Positions 12,400-23,420 of a stretch of DNA of 27,500 nt are shown piece by piece. The notes beneath the pieces are model-generated. The model saw nothing but the letters and a program-made list of their open reading frames with translations. It was not told the origin of the DNA and ran no database searches. The stretch covers positions 28,427 to 55,926 of the forward strand of contig KV908570.1 in the NCBI GenBank assembly GCA_002005505.1, written 5' to 3'. This DNA is from Botryococcus braunii. Taxonomy: Eukaryota > Chlorophyta > Trebouxiophyceae. How positions within the stretch are numbered: the first letter of the stretch is position 1; each line of letters opens with the position of its first letter. A program made the translations under genes and the position numbers.

Positions 12400-12569
12400 T
12401 GCTAAAATGGCCCTCAAATTAGGATCAGATTGGACAGTTGTACAGCCTCGTCAAGCAACTGCCGTGCCGTCTGTGCTCCAAGTTCCTGTCCGACACATCT
12501 CGTAATTAAAAACCACGATTAGATGTATGTTTAATCTCGCCAGGACAATTAAAGTCTGCATTCTCACAG

Positions 12570-14844
12570 ATGACCAGACCTTGTACGGCTTTTGATCGAC
12601 TTGAACTCGTACAGGGGCAAGTTCAAGCATCTAACTTGCAGGTGTGGTTTAGCCATACAGAAATTCGTCCGTCTAGCTCTAGCTCTAAAATCATTTGCAG
12701 CAGGCGAGAGGCTGATTTCCCTTTCGTGGCTCCGCGGCGACACATCCTACGTTCGTTGTGTCTCGTTCCGCTTTTGGGACTGTCCAGGTACATCTTATAC
12801 ACGGCCGACTTCACTGTTAAATACCTTTGGTAACTCCAGATCTCTGTCTTCAAATGATTTTCTCAGACTATTGATGCTCTTTGTCCACAGCAAAAACGCG
12901 AAGGCTGAGGAGGCAACAACTGTTGAAGAGGAATCCATTAAGGTTTTGCCGCAAGGAGTGTCATCTCCTATTATCAGCAAAGGAGAGCTTTACGAGACAC
13001 CCGACTTCTCTCTGATTGTCCCAGCAGGCTTTGAACTAATTTTAGACACAGCTCCACTTGGGCCGCAAAAATCTTTTGGTACCCAACCTCTAACTACTTC
13101 TCATCCTTCCTTTAAACGAGATGGCCCTGAGTCACATTCAGCTTTGCAGAAATATGTGGTCTGCAGTCATCAACATTGTATTCAAGTTTATGCCGCTTTT
13201 GTATTAACAAAACACATCTAGTCCAGTGCTCATCTACTATGGGAGATCATTGTATATGATTGTAAGAAAATGGATAAGGCTTACTATGGCTGACCAGCCA
13301 ATGGGCATGTTACATGCAGCACAAGAACGAGGGGAAAGGGGACGCGGAGTGGAACAAGCCAGTTCCCCCGTAAAGGCTAGATTCAAGTCAGTCGTAGGGG
13401 AGGGCTCTATCTCTGTAATTCAACGTGAGTCATCAAAGATCAAGCCGACTTTTTTGCAGGTGCGATCCTGTACTGTTAGGTGTAGGATGGTAGCATGGAT
13501 GCAAAAGTCACATTTTTTATGCCTGGGAATATACCACACGATATGACCTTGCCTTCGAGTACTTATTCCCCAACATACTCTCTCCCACAGTCCCTATGCT
13601 GATACAGCGGAAAGAGGCGCCAAAAGTTGAAGGCATATGAATTGCTGTGATTTTGTATCTACGGTCCAAGGGTGCCCTCATATGTAGGTCAGAAACGAAA
13701 GGGGTGGCCCCAATGGGGGGTGGGGTTGTGAACTTAGATGCCCAAACAAGGATGGCAGAGTTGGTGGAAAGAGTGTCTCAGCAGGCATGCTCGTTGAGCA
13801 GCATTTGATCCATATGCTTGAGCATGTGTGGGTTATATCCCTGACGACTTTATGTTTGGGCACAGCTGGCAGACATCAGTCAATGGGGAAGCGCAGAAGA
13901 TGCAGCCCGTTTGTTGCTGCCTAGAGGGATCAAGCTACTATCCGTACAGGCGAAACAAATAGAGATGCCGGCACGTGACACGGGAACAGTGCTTGGGGTT
14001 GTCAAGGTCCCTCCGCAGACAATCTACATGTGGGTTGCCTGTCCCACCCTAGTTTGTTGCAACTGTACTTGTCTGGTCCTCACAAGCAATGCATATAGTA
14101 GCCCGTGTTCACACTCATAGCCATGCTTTTGTGTCCACTGGGTCACCCACTGAACACAAAACCTTCGTGTATCTCAAAATGTGGAAACCTCTGCCTTTGA
14201 AGGGCAGCATGCCTTCAGGCAAACTAATTCTTTTTTGGAAACGTGTGTAACTGTTCGACTGCACTGGACAAGTGCGGTCCTTGACAAGTTCTGAAGGGCA
14301 GGAAGTCGGGCCAGCCGTCTTATGTGCTTCCGCTTCCAGCTCTCTGTGGTCTTCATGCCAAGAAGCGCTTCTTGTGCTTCACACGCAACGGTGAGAACTG
14401 GCCAGCCAGCTGGTTCTGGTTGTGGCTGCATGAATATCTTGCGAGATCTACACTCCGGCGGTTGGGAAGAGAGAGTGGTCAACAGACTGCTCACCAACAA
14501 AACTGGGTCAGATTCACTCTTACCAGCCTGGTCTTCGACCGGAAAAGAATGCCAGTTCCACGTGTTTGGATTGGCTCTTTTTGTGTTTTGAGAGCCAGCA
14601 AATAAGCCCTTTCTTACGTGCTTACGAGAAGCTTATTCCATGCTGAAGCTATGGTGACCTGGTGTGTAGGTACGCCTTCACCTTGCCAAATGGGACGCGC
14701 TTTGCGGTTGCGGCAGCTGCAAAAGCAGGACAGGTGTATGTTGCAGGAGCTTCAGCCCCCAGCAGCCAGTGGGATGCTGCCGGCCCTGTGCTGGAGAAGG
14801 CTATTGCCTCTTTCAAGCTCAGCCCTGTGCTCCCTGCAGCCTAA
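12570..14844 (+). CDS. PsbP-domain thylakoid lumen protein (5 exons, 280 aa)
   Basis: Exons are 12570-12787, 12891-13078, 13320-13424, 13873-14029 and 14670-14844; phases 2, 1, 1, 2 all match and the frame ends on TAA. Residues 1-50 are Ser-rich and transit-like. RRHILRSLCLVPLLGLS (56-72) is a twin-arginine signal ending AKA at 76-78, which predicts Tat-dependent import to the lumen and a mature chain of about 202 residues. The PsbP fold is visible as PDFSLIVPAGFELI (strand start), ARFKSVVGEGSISVI, ISQWGSAEDAARLLLP, then YAFTLPNG, GQVYVAGASAP, SSQW and a terminal LEKAIASFKL helix. Family members stabilise photosystem II or other thylakoid complexes; which paralogue (PsbP, PPL or PPD) cannot be told by eye. 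An Arg/Glu/Gly-rich stretch near residues 132-145 appears at the exon 2/3 junction. CAG directly precedes the ATG, so an upstream coding exon is possible. Confidence 0.82.
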
Positions 14845-15394
14845 CCCTTCATCCTAAATAGCAAATAGGTTACAGCTGCGTCTTGTACAAGCATTTTTGC
14901 AGTGCGCGAGCATTGCCCGACACATTGGGCGGTCTATGCGTGACGTCTTCTCAAGCTTGAACGAGCAGCCGCGATTTAGCTGGGGACAGGCAGACATCAA
15001 CAACTGTAGGATGGGAGGAACAGCAGTGCATTGTATATGTCTAAATCTGAGTGTACATGTTCGTACTCCTGTGGGTATCCTGGCTCTTTCAGTTTTCATT
15101 TCTTTTACTGAAAGTGGTGGGCTGGCGTAGTTGAAAAAGAAGGGGGGAGGTGGGGGAGCGGGGAGAAGAGGTGAATAGAGGGGCTTGATGGTTGTGCTAT
15201 CACATATGCAGCATTTTGTGATATCAGCAGCCCGCTTCACAGGAAAGTACAGAGAATGATGACCAGTCTGTATCATCCGTCAGGACTCCGAGGGCGTTTC
15301 TGGACTCCTGCGGATGCCATGTGACACAGCAACAGCAGGGATGGATCGTCTTGTTGGCTTCTCCAAAATCAGTGTCTTCGGCGACCTACAGCCT
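14845..15394. other. 3' flank of the PsbP-like gene
   Basis: The stretch includes the probable 3' UTR. Open frames at 14854-15276 (minus) and 14897-15130 (plus) show no domain. A purine-rich stretch (GGGGGGAGGTGGGGG, near 15143-15157) is the only compositional feature. Confidence 0.45.
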
Positions 15395-15506
15395 TAGGTT
15401 TGGTTCCAATTCTCGCCCCTTCAGATCAGCCTTGGGTTGGCATGAGGGCACCCCATTAAACTCTTCCCGTCTGGAAGCCGCGCCACTACCGCTAGGTCAC
15501 CAGTGA
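15395..15506 (-). ncRNA. tRNA-like sequence, probable SINE head
   Basis: On the minus strand the sequence begins TGGTGACCTAGCGGTAGTGG, which resembles a tRNA D-arm and Pol III A-box. It is followed by CTTCCAGACGGGAAG, which can form an anticodon-type hairpin, and then by a degenerate T-arm-like AGAGTTTAATGGGG. This order is typical of tRNA-derived SINE heads. It is too diverged for a functional tRNA, and no CCA-proximal acceptor stem was identified. The downstream part (minus-strand GGGGCGAGAATTGGAACC) may belong to the SINE body. Confidence 0.4.
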
Positions 15507-16089
15507 AATTGATCAACGGCTCGCCCTGCCTCACCTGAAATGGCTTATCTCAAGACCACACGCCTGTTGGCATGGTTGTACAACAAAATCGCAAGCCTGC
15601 TAGCCTGGTTGTACATGTAGGCCTCCTTGCAAAAACAACCCCGTGTGTATCAGACTTGTCTTGAACCTGAAATGTCCACGCCTGGCCTCGGTCAGATCTG
15701 GCATGGCCAGCATTTTGTCGCTAAAGCGTGGACCAAATCGTTGTCTGCCCTTCTGTTTCTTAGGAGCAGCTGTAAGCAATTGCAATAGCCGGCACAGTCT
15801 ATCTGATGGGATCCCACGGGATGATCTGGTTGCCTTCCCCGGGAAGGAGATTACTAGTGGCACTGTCGATTGGCCTGCGTGTACGTAGCGTTAGTCGCAT
15901 CAGACAGCTCCCTGTGGGACTGCACTCCCTCTGGGCTGAACTACAGGGATGGGGCGTCATACCCACCAGTGGTTGTGAGGGCGATTTTCTTCAGTGCGGG
16001 GTACACAAGCATTATAATTAATTAATTGCAAGCAGATGCCACCAGTTCCACGACGGATATTACAGAAAGGCTTCACTCATATGATCCTC

Positions 16090-17440
16090 GTATGCACGTA
16101 TGCACGAGCAGCGGTATAGGAGCAGCTTGATAGCATCATGCATGCAACATTACACAGCCCCGGACAAGTTTGGCAACAGTCTTTATTGGCAAGGAGAAAG
16201 CCTTCATCGACTGTCTCACATGGTTTGTAGATCTAATCTATACCGATGGGTACCAGGACATCAAGAAACACTCACTCTTGAGGTCAAGCGATTGCCAGTG
16301 GTTGCACCAATTGCAAAGCATACATCAGGCAAAGGCATTTGCGGGAACTCCATTGTTTATGCCTGTATGTAAGGCCCCTTTAAAAATTACTGACAACACT
16401 TCGACGTATACTGCTGGGACTTACCACTCAATTGAATGAGCAGCAGCGGAATAGCAGCGGCTAAATAGTATCATGCGTGCAGAAAGAAACAGCAGCAGGA
16501 GACAATCTTGGCAGCAGTTTATTGCCAAAGTGAAAAATGTAAGATTACAAGCTGGCGTATTAATATTCCCCGTGCCAGCACACAGCTGGATCATAGTCGA
16601 GCGATGTCTAGGACCTCACCGATGAGCCAGCTTTTAGAAGGCTTTAGTTCTCCAAAAGCAACAACACAACTCATAAGGCAGCCAAGGAGCCGAAGCAGCC
16701 AGGCCCCTCCAGTCCAGCTTGGTTACAATGTGTCTCTCTCAGGACTACTGCCTGGAGATTTATCCCTGACCGTCGCAGGTCATGTTGTTCATGTACACTC
16801 ACTCTATCCATATATGCCGTGACATCACGCACCCAGCTGGCATATATGCCGTGACATCACGCACTGCAGTGTACACAACTTGAACTGATATGAGCTATTC
16901 AGACATCATTGTACATGTCTGAGTGTTGGATGTACGGTATATACCTGTGACAGCACAGGGTTGCAGCAATATCTAATCATGAGACCTTGAAAATTTGCGT
17001 TTAAACGTGCATGCCTCTATAGATGACAGCACACCTCATATGCATGCACATCAATATGGCAGTTGTGTAAAATTCTCCGCACACTTATAAGGCAGCTTAC
17101 AGTTCCCCTGGCACCTAGACCTAGGTTGGTCCAGTCCAGTTGGGTGACAATGCTTCTCTCAGTACTACCAAAGTGCATCCCTGAGCGCTGCAGCTCATGT
17201 TGTTCACGTACACTCATGAGTGATCACTTCATGCCTGTAACCACAGCCAGAGTACACTACATAATCTGATACGAGCTATATGGTATATGTACTGATACGA
17301 GCTATGTCGTGTATATAAGATACTATATTCAGACATCATTGTACATCCATCTGTGTCGCATACATGTGACAGCACACACTGCCCCTAGCACCTGGCAGCT
17401 TGCTCCATTCCAGTTGCGCATTATCACGTGCCGACGAGTA
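16090..17440. repeat. Diverged tandem duplications of about 300-400 bp segments
   Basis: Segment A (about 16670-16970) and segment B (about 17084-17370) share an ordered set of blocks: TATAAGGCAG or CATAAGGCAG, CCAGTCCAG, TTGGTTACAATG or TTGGGTGACAATG, TCATGTTGTTCA, TTCAGACATCATTGTACAT (16898 and 17328) and TGTGACAGCACA. A third partial copy starts near 17382. Upstream, 16105-16200 and 16438-16540 share AGCATCATGCATGCA / AGTATCATGCGTGCA and GGCAACAGTCTTTATTG / GGCAGCAGTTTATTG. This is probably an old, decayed element family. Confidence 0.65.
16809..16864. repeat. Perfect 24-bp direct repeat
   Basis: CATATATGCCGTGACATCAC plus GCAC occurs at 16809-16832 and 16841-16864, separated by CCAGCTGG. 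It contains TGACATCA, close to a bZIP/CRE half-site arrangement, but any regulatory role is speculation. Confidence 0.9.
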
Positions 17441-17841
17441 AAAGGTCAGATCAGAACGTCCTACATGTGTACACGTTCTGGTGTCGTTTAGACTCAATTG
17501 GTCTGTCCGATGTCTCATGAGGGGAGAGCACATCTGAATGTTAGACCCTAACAGAAACCCTCATAAAGTGTTCGACCTGAGCATCCTGGGGGGAGGGCAC
17601 AACCTCTTGCTCAACGCGGCAAATATATCTTGACGCGTCCGCTTACTTATACGTATCCGAGCCTACTCCTTGATCATTCTCACATGTGTTCTTGTAGCCT
17701 CCACAGCTGCAAAACAGGGCACCGAAATGGGCAACGTCTCTTTGGGCCCTCTGTAGTTCTACTATCTGCATCAATGTGGAATTGTCCCGTCAGCTCAAGA
17801 CACTCATGATCATGTTTACGCCTCCTTTTCACTCGTAAGGT

Positions 17842-17854
17842 CCCCCCCCCCCCC
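17842..17854. repeat. Poly-C tract
   Basis: Thirteen consecutive C residues, followed by CA-rich sequence. Confidence 0.9.
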
Positions 17855-18047
17855 ACCACCTTTAATGAAGGCTGGGGATTCTCAAGTGTCGACAGTGCAT
17901 AAATACCGTTGACACTTTCATGAACATTAATGTCATAATAGATGTTCACATATAGTCCTCTAGAAATATACGTCATTTGCAACATTGCTTCAAACTTGAA
18001 CGCCGATTGTCTGAAGAACCACTTAATACCTACCAATTTATAAGTTT

Positions 18048-18140
18048 GCATATAATTATATAATAATTTATTATGATTTGCATATAATTATCTAATAAAT
18101 TAATAAAATTATAATTTATATAATTATAGTAATTTAAATT
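18048..18140. repeat. AT-rich island
   Basis: Nearly pure A/T sequence with repeated TTGCATATAATTAT (18047 and 18077) and many TAAT/ATTA words. No gene. Confidence 0.75.
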
Positions 18141-19620
18141 GCTTTACCTGTTACCATTCAACCAATCTAGACGAACACATCTTCAAACTCTATGCGAGAG
18201 ACCATACCGACAATTCTCCTTATGCCAAATGCATGCATTCATAAGCTCAGAAAACTGCGTATTTTTCTGAGCTCATGGACATTTGAACATATGGAATGTC
18301 AAAGAGATGCATTTCTCTGGAATTCCACGTCTCCACACGGCAGACAGGCCGTTTCTGTGTAACACATCTTCTATGACTGTCTAAAGACTTCACAGTCTCA
18401 TTAAGGCCTCGTCTCTGCATTTCGACGGCTGCGCAACGCAACGAATTCGAAATCTACAGAATCTTCGCTATTCTTACTTGATTTCTGGTTCAGTTGACCG
18501 ATTTGACAGGTTCTGCTTGTCTTCTCCCGCGACAAGACATGGCATACTAATGCAAAAGATGAAACAAATTTAATCTTTCCATGCCCGGCATGAAGGTGCA
18601 CCAGGTGGGGAATGAATTTCACCTGCGTGCCTGAGTCTGATCCAAGTCAGTACAGTTTAAAGGTCTCTTACAAAAAAGGTAGCACGAACGGGCAAAACTG
18701 CCATCACCATCAAACACTGCATGTACAAAAACTCGCAATCAATGTGTACATGTTGTAGAATGAATCACTCACCCCGTCAAAAGGGCATGCTTCTATCATC
18801 GGGGGTGGAAACTAATTACCATAGTCTAACAAGTGTCCAAAATCCACTTAAATCCAAAAAGCCAAAAGAAGAGACAACCTCTGGAGACCCAGAAGGGACG
18901 AATGGAGCACAGCAAGGCCCGCATGAGTCATCTGCGCCAAGAAATTGGAAAAAACAAAACGGCTGGATCATCGCTGAGCTCTGAGGGCCCCGAACCCCAG
19001 GGGGTCCGTTCAGCACAACGTATACATAGCCTTAAAGTAGCCTAAAATGAAGGTAAGAAACAAGTCATTGTCAAAACGATTTAGTGATAGATCCAGACGC
19101 GAAACATTGGAGACGAAGGTACTGATCTTAAATGCGCTCCAGAGCCACACACTCTGCATGCCACAGATCTGAGCCACCCTATGGAGCCATGGGCCACGAC
19201 AGCCGGGTAGGCGGGCATGCAACTGGCAGGCCATCACTTTGTTAAGGCACCATGTGGGACGGCAGGGCCATTTCTGTGCATGCGTGCAATGCGGGTCATT
19301 CCTTTAAACAACCTTGTTTGCAGGTCCGGGCACAGCGCAGTTGGTGCAGGAACTACAACAGGCCGCCTCTCTGCGTCCAGCCGCGCATCATTCTTCCTGA
19401 AAGTTGAACCTGCAGGATGGCCATACAAGTCAGCACCCAAGCCTGCGCAACGGACAGGGGCGGTGGCCCGGCACCCTCAAACATAGATGATGAACTCGGC
19501 CCTTGAATGTTCACCAGCATCCATAGAGGAGACGATCGGTGACCTCGGGCTGGCCTCTGAGCTCAGCACAACAGGAAATCTTACCCCGATCAGATCATTG
19601 CCATCGACAAAACGCATGAA

Positions 19621-19673
<53 letters not shown>

Positions 19674-20540
19674 ACACACACTGACATGCACATACACACA
19701 CACTGACATACACATACACACACACTGACATACACATACACACACACCACACAAACACACACAAACACACACACGCCACACACACACACACACTTACACA
19801 CACACACACACGCACACGCAAAAGTCGACTTGTTTGACGTGTTTGCAAAGGTGCAGGAGTACGTACTGCTGCACCTTTGCAAACACTCTGTATACTGTGT
19901 ACATTTACAGGCTGCGCAGAGTAACTGGGGGAATAATATGCAAAGATTAAGCAACGAAGATACCAGCTCTCAACACAGACAGGCATCTGAACCAAGTTGT
20001 GACAAGCTGGAAAGCAGATCGCAGGCAAGCATCTAGTCCCTTGACACCGCTTCTGAAGCCTCCTTGCCATTTTGACCAAAAGGCATTTTCGTGCACATTG
20101 TGATGGGAGCTCCAAACTCCTGGCCCAGCCCACTTTCCCCCTCTCCCCCTGCGCCCCCCTTGCCGCAGTCCTGCGCTGCCGCTGTCCCCCGCACTCCCCG
20201 CCGATCCAATCAGCCCGTAGGGCTTCACTCCCTCCATGCTGAAGAGCCTCTTCCCCCCCATCTCCTCCGGTTCCCCCTCCACCTCCTATTACTTATCTAA
20301 ATCAAGAATGCAAGACCTTTTGCCTACTTGGTAAAATACTTATGGTTGACTTGTTTTGGCTTTCTGATTGTTTTAGAATTAAATGCTGTACAGGGGTTAT
20401 CAAGTGCTTAGACATCGATTGCTTCAATGCTACTGTTCAAAAAGAAGCATTTCTGTGGAAGTATCACCATCAGTAATTGCTGCGTATGTGTTACTACTGA
20501 AGTATTATATTGCTTATCTAATAAATAACGGAAAAGCTAC
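18141..20540. other. Largely non-coding stretch with weak exon candidates
   Basis: Candidate frames include plus 18833-18984 (Lys/Glu/Ser-rich), minus 19234-19440 and GC-rich minus 19947-20282 (Gly/Ser-rich). The last two lie downstream of the F-box-like exon on the same strand and could be its later exons, but two or three frames are open at once and splice phases cannot be fixed. I do not call them genes. Confidence 0.35.
19621..19820. repeat. (C)17(CA)n compound microsatellite
   Basis: Seventeen C residues run directly into a CA array. The array is interrupted by several 21-bp units of the type ACACTGACATACACATACAC near 19676-19742. Confidence 0.95.
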
Positions 20541-21384
20541 CTGGCCCTGGTGACAAGAGGAGTTGGGGAATGGGGGGTGGTGGGGCATCGCACCAGTACC
20601 AGTGCAGGAAGAAGACTGGGCGGTCAGGAGCACACATCCAAGTCCGCCTGTGCAGGGCATGAAGAGCGCGCTGAGTGTCATGTGAGACGCCTGGCATGGC
20701 ATTCCAGGAGCAGGGACTCCCCACCCCGTTGCTGGAGCTAACTTGGATGGGCACGGAGCGCCGAGCCGCAACTGGAGCGGAGGCCCATCTCCGCAGATTC
20801 CGCCGGCTGCTGCCTATCATCCTGCAGAACAGGTAGGCCAGTGCAATGCAGGGCAGGCAGTTGACCTCCCTGACAGGGGTCATCCTGCAATGCACTTCAC
20901 GGCCGTGCCCTTGGATGGTCATCAGGCGGTGCTCAGTACCCTCCTTGTCCGTGCCCCGCAGGATGAAGGAGCCCCTGGTTAAGGGAAACAAGCTCCAGGA
21001 CACCTCCAGGAGGTGCTGGCCTCCAAGCATGGGGTGCGCTGCCTGACTCACCTTGGCGCTGTCCAAGTCCAGCAGGGTCTGCACGCTGGGCCACTCGCCA
21101 CCCACCGGGACCTGGAAGTCCTTGTGCGCAGTGGCTTCCTCGCTCCAGGGAAGCTTCTTCTTGGGCCCCTTGAACCAGAGCAGCAGCTTCCCGACAGCGC
21201 CCCCTCCAAACACGGTGTTGGCCACGCCTTCCAGCCACTGGTCCTCGATGGCGCAGCGCCCCTCGTAGGCGCCTCGGAACAGCTTGCTCACCCCCGCCAG
21301 CTTGGCAAGGTCCTGCAGGGACAGCGCCCCGCTCAGCAGGACGTGCCTCTGCAAATCCACAGAGAGGTCCCCCCACGCAGGCAT
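20541..21384 (-). CDS. F-box-like protein, first or only recognised exon
   Basis: The frame opens at ATG 21384 and runs 281 codons to a candidate donor (CCAG/GTAGCT at 20541-20540); without splicing it stops at 20518. Residues 4-45 look like an F-box: LSVDLQRHVLLSGALSLQDL then LAKLAGVSKLFRGAYEGR, with the usual LxxLAxVSKxFR core. F-box proteins dock substrates to SCF ubiquitin ligases. The next 140 residues have no recognised repeat domain. A basic Ser/Arg patch (SSRRNLRRWAS) lies near 194-204, and a Pro-rich segment (DAPPPPIP) near the end may already be intron read-through. An earlier possible donor is CAA/GTTAGC near 20735. CAG eleven bases before the ATG could be an acceptor, so the true start may lie upstream. 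Substrate unknown. Confidence 0.6.
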
Positions 21385-21927
21385 GGGGGGGATCTGGACA
21401 CCTGCAACCAGCCCTCCCCACTGCTCATCTTTACCTGCTGCAGTGACGTGTCTGCACTGCTGGGATGACTGCTAGGCAAATCAAGCGCAAAGTGTAAGGT
21501 TTACCGATATGTACGTATCTCTTAGTATACTTAATGTATAAATATACATGTATAACCTTAAGTACAGTACATACCTGTACTTTAGGCAAATATACAGTAT
21601 ATCTGTATATAACAAAAGAAGTACAGAACATGAATATATACAACGTATAACTATGGTACTTTCATAGTACATACCTGTACTAACACTAATTATAGAAAAG
21701 CATGACAGTAACATTACCACAGTACAACTACCGTAGCGGTTCTATTAATTTGTGTATATTACTTTAAAATTATTTGACAAACATAACTCCTAAGAAATTA
21801 AATGTCTTCTGCGGGATCCGAAAAATTGTATTTTAGTGTCCCGGGATATTCTTCTTGTTCGAAGAAGAAGAATCAGACTAATAAGAGTAATAGTAGTAAT
21901 ACTCATATCAATACCAATATCAATATC

Positions 21928-21942
21928 AACCCTAAACCCTAA
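21928..21942. repeat. Interstitial telomere-like motif
   Basis: AACCCTAAACCCTAA holds two copies of the plant-type telomere unit CCCTAAA. A second site, ACCCTAATCGATTAAACCCT, lies at 22728-22747. Two units are too few for an old telomere and could be chance in AT-rich DNA, though such telo-boxes also occur in plant promoters. Confidence 0.5.
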
Positions 21943-22080
21943 TATCAACATTAATATGAAAATAAGAATATAAATACCATTAGAAGTATTATTATATTAA
22001 TAATAATAACAATAATAAAGATGACGATGACGATGATGATGATGATGATGATAATACCATAATAATATCGGTAAGAAAGT

Positions 22081-22112
22081 AAGAATATGTAGATTATTAT
22101 CTACATATTCTT
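22081..22112. repeat. Perfect 14-bp hairpin
   Basis: AAGAATATGTAGAT (22081-22094) is inverted as ATCTACATATTCTT (22099-22112) around a TATT loop. It sits just outside the left end of the inverted-repeat element. Confidence 0.92.
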
Positions 22113-22129
22113 AAGTTATTCTTAAAGTA

Positions 22130-22557
22130 ATTACTGCCAATACAGTGTATTTATATACGTATATATAATTAATCTTGAGTAACAAGGGTAATAAACTATT
22201 ACTATTGTTACTATAGAGGTATCTAGATACCACTAGAGGTATCGAGATACCACTAGTGCACTATAGTACCACTAGCTAGTGGTATTTAGATCTAGATACC
22301 TCTAGAATAGTAGAATATCTTATTACTCTCATATATATTACTACTATTGTTACCCTAAGTTAATTATATTAACGTATATAAATACACTATATATATATAT
22401 ATATACCGGTATATATATAATTAATACATAATTTATATATATCATTAATCTAGAGTAACAATGGTAATAATGTTACACCATTGTTACTCTAGATTAATTA
22501 TATAATATACGCATATAAATATATATACGTATATGAATACACTGTATTGGCAGTAAT
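22130..22557. mobile_element. MITE-like element with about 65-75-bp terminal inverted repeats
   Basis: The left end (22130-22194) starts ATTACTGCCAATACAGTGTA. The right end (22482-22557) is its inverted counterpart, ending TACACTGTATTGGCAGTAAT; the arms stay alignable to GAGTAACAA with one gap. The interior is itself palindromic: a perfect 22-bp hairpin at 22444-22465/22477-22498, and nested GAGGTATCTAGATACC-type palindromes at 22211-22310 with an 18-bp perfect core (22267-22284). A third, solitary copy of the terminal motif (ATTACTGCCAATGCGCTAT) lies at 22872-22890. No transposase. Target-site duplications are not clear. Confidence 0.68.
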
Positions 22558-22753
22558 CTATATATTCTTATGTTGTCGGAACAATCTTGAACATTTAGAA
22601 ATCTGAAAATTTGTCTTTAAAGAAAGTGATTCGTAAAATCTAAAACCCTTCGGCCTCTCACAAAAGTAATTGTCTTTTCTACGGGGCAGCCTTGGAGAAA
22701 GACATCCTAAAAATGACACAGAAAAGACCCTAATCGATTAAACCCTAATATAA

Positions 22754-22825
22754 GGGTCATGTCTTGACATGTCTTTTCTAGCCTAATTCCTAATATCAGG
22801 GACATGTCTTGACATTTCTTTCCGA
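22754..22825. repeat. Imperfect direct repeat
   Basis: The block GGTCATGTCTTGACATGTCTTTTC is repeated at about 22799 as GGGACATGTCTTGACATTTC. Each copy contains the palindrome ATGTC..GACAT. Confidence 0.7.
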
Positions 22826-22995
22826 GGAGGACATTAACATCTGTTTCTCCCATACAAGATAAGGTGAGGAGATTACTGCCAATGCGCTATATGTATACTT
22901 ATGGGTACATAGATGTCTAAATAAATACCGGTATATGTATATACCGGTACACATATGCATATACGTATGGATATCTAGAGTATAGATCTATAGAT

Positions 22996-23420
22996 CTATA
23001 GATCTATTGGCCCTACATCTCCATTGCCTTTGTCACCTCGAAGCAGCTGCAGACGAAATCTTATAACTTTTGTTTCTAAAAACTGCTCATCTGAATGATT
23101 ATCATATGAACAAAGGCTGAACTTCGACAGTATTTGACTTACTTGCCGCAATACTGCCCCAGCCCGATAACATGTTGTAATAATATCCCAATGTCCAGAC
23201 GTCTCTCTAGACGTCCCATTGTCGACACTTAATATATCACACACAAGTGTCGAGCTCAAAAAATTTATTATTTAGCAGCAAAGCAATCCTTACAAGTGAT
23301 ATGGACAAATTTTTGATTCTCACCTGTTCTCCTCTTAATCCGCCGAAAAAGGCAATGTCCCGGACACCGCCCTTCCGCCTCAGCAAGCCTCCACACAGTC
23401 TCTCCAACCAATGTTGCAAG
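22996..23420 (-). CDS. Possible 3' end of an unrecognised spliced gene
   Basis: Three frame-compatible pieces can be joined on the minus strand: an open frame ending at donor CAG/GTGAGA (exon end 23324), 23202-23143 ending in donor GTAAGT, and 23046-22996 ending in TAG. All junctions are phase 0. The middle piece contains GHWDIITTCYRAGAVLRQ and the last LLRGDKGNGDVGPIDL. Donors are strong, but the acceptor of the middle exon (CTAGAGAG) is poor, the introns would be only about 96-121 bp, other frames are also open, and no family is recognised. Confidence 0.25.

Larger units (their letters stand above)
15507..18140. other. Gene-free repeat-rich stretch
   Basis: Short open frames occur throughout, but the same sequence blocks recur in diverged copies that do not preserve frames, so coding is unlikely. 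Contained repeats are listed separately. Confidence 0.5.
21480..23010. repeat. AT-rich, palindrome-rich block
   Basis: About 1.5 kb of mostly A/T sequence with microsatellite-like ATA, AGT and GAT runs (a GAT/GAC run at 22019-22050). It contains many palindromes, two telomere-like sites, a 428-bp inverted-repeat element and an 8-bp array (TATAGATC, 22981-23008). No coding frame is supported. It could be a fragile or matrix-attachment-like region (inference). Confidence 0.75.

Noticed and set aside
19947..20282. Gly/Ser/Arg-rich minus frame as a further F-box gene exon or Gly-rich protein
   Set aside because: All three minus frames are partly open in this GC-rich stretch and no phase-consistent splice sites could be chosen.
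20933..21468. Alternative frames antisense to or overlapping the F-box-like exon
   Set aside because: Common in GC-rich coding DNA; only the 21384 frame shows an F-box pattern.
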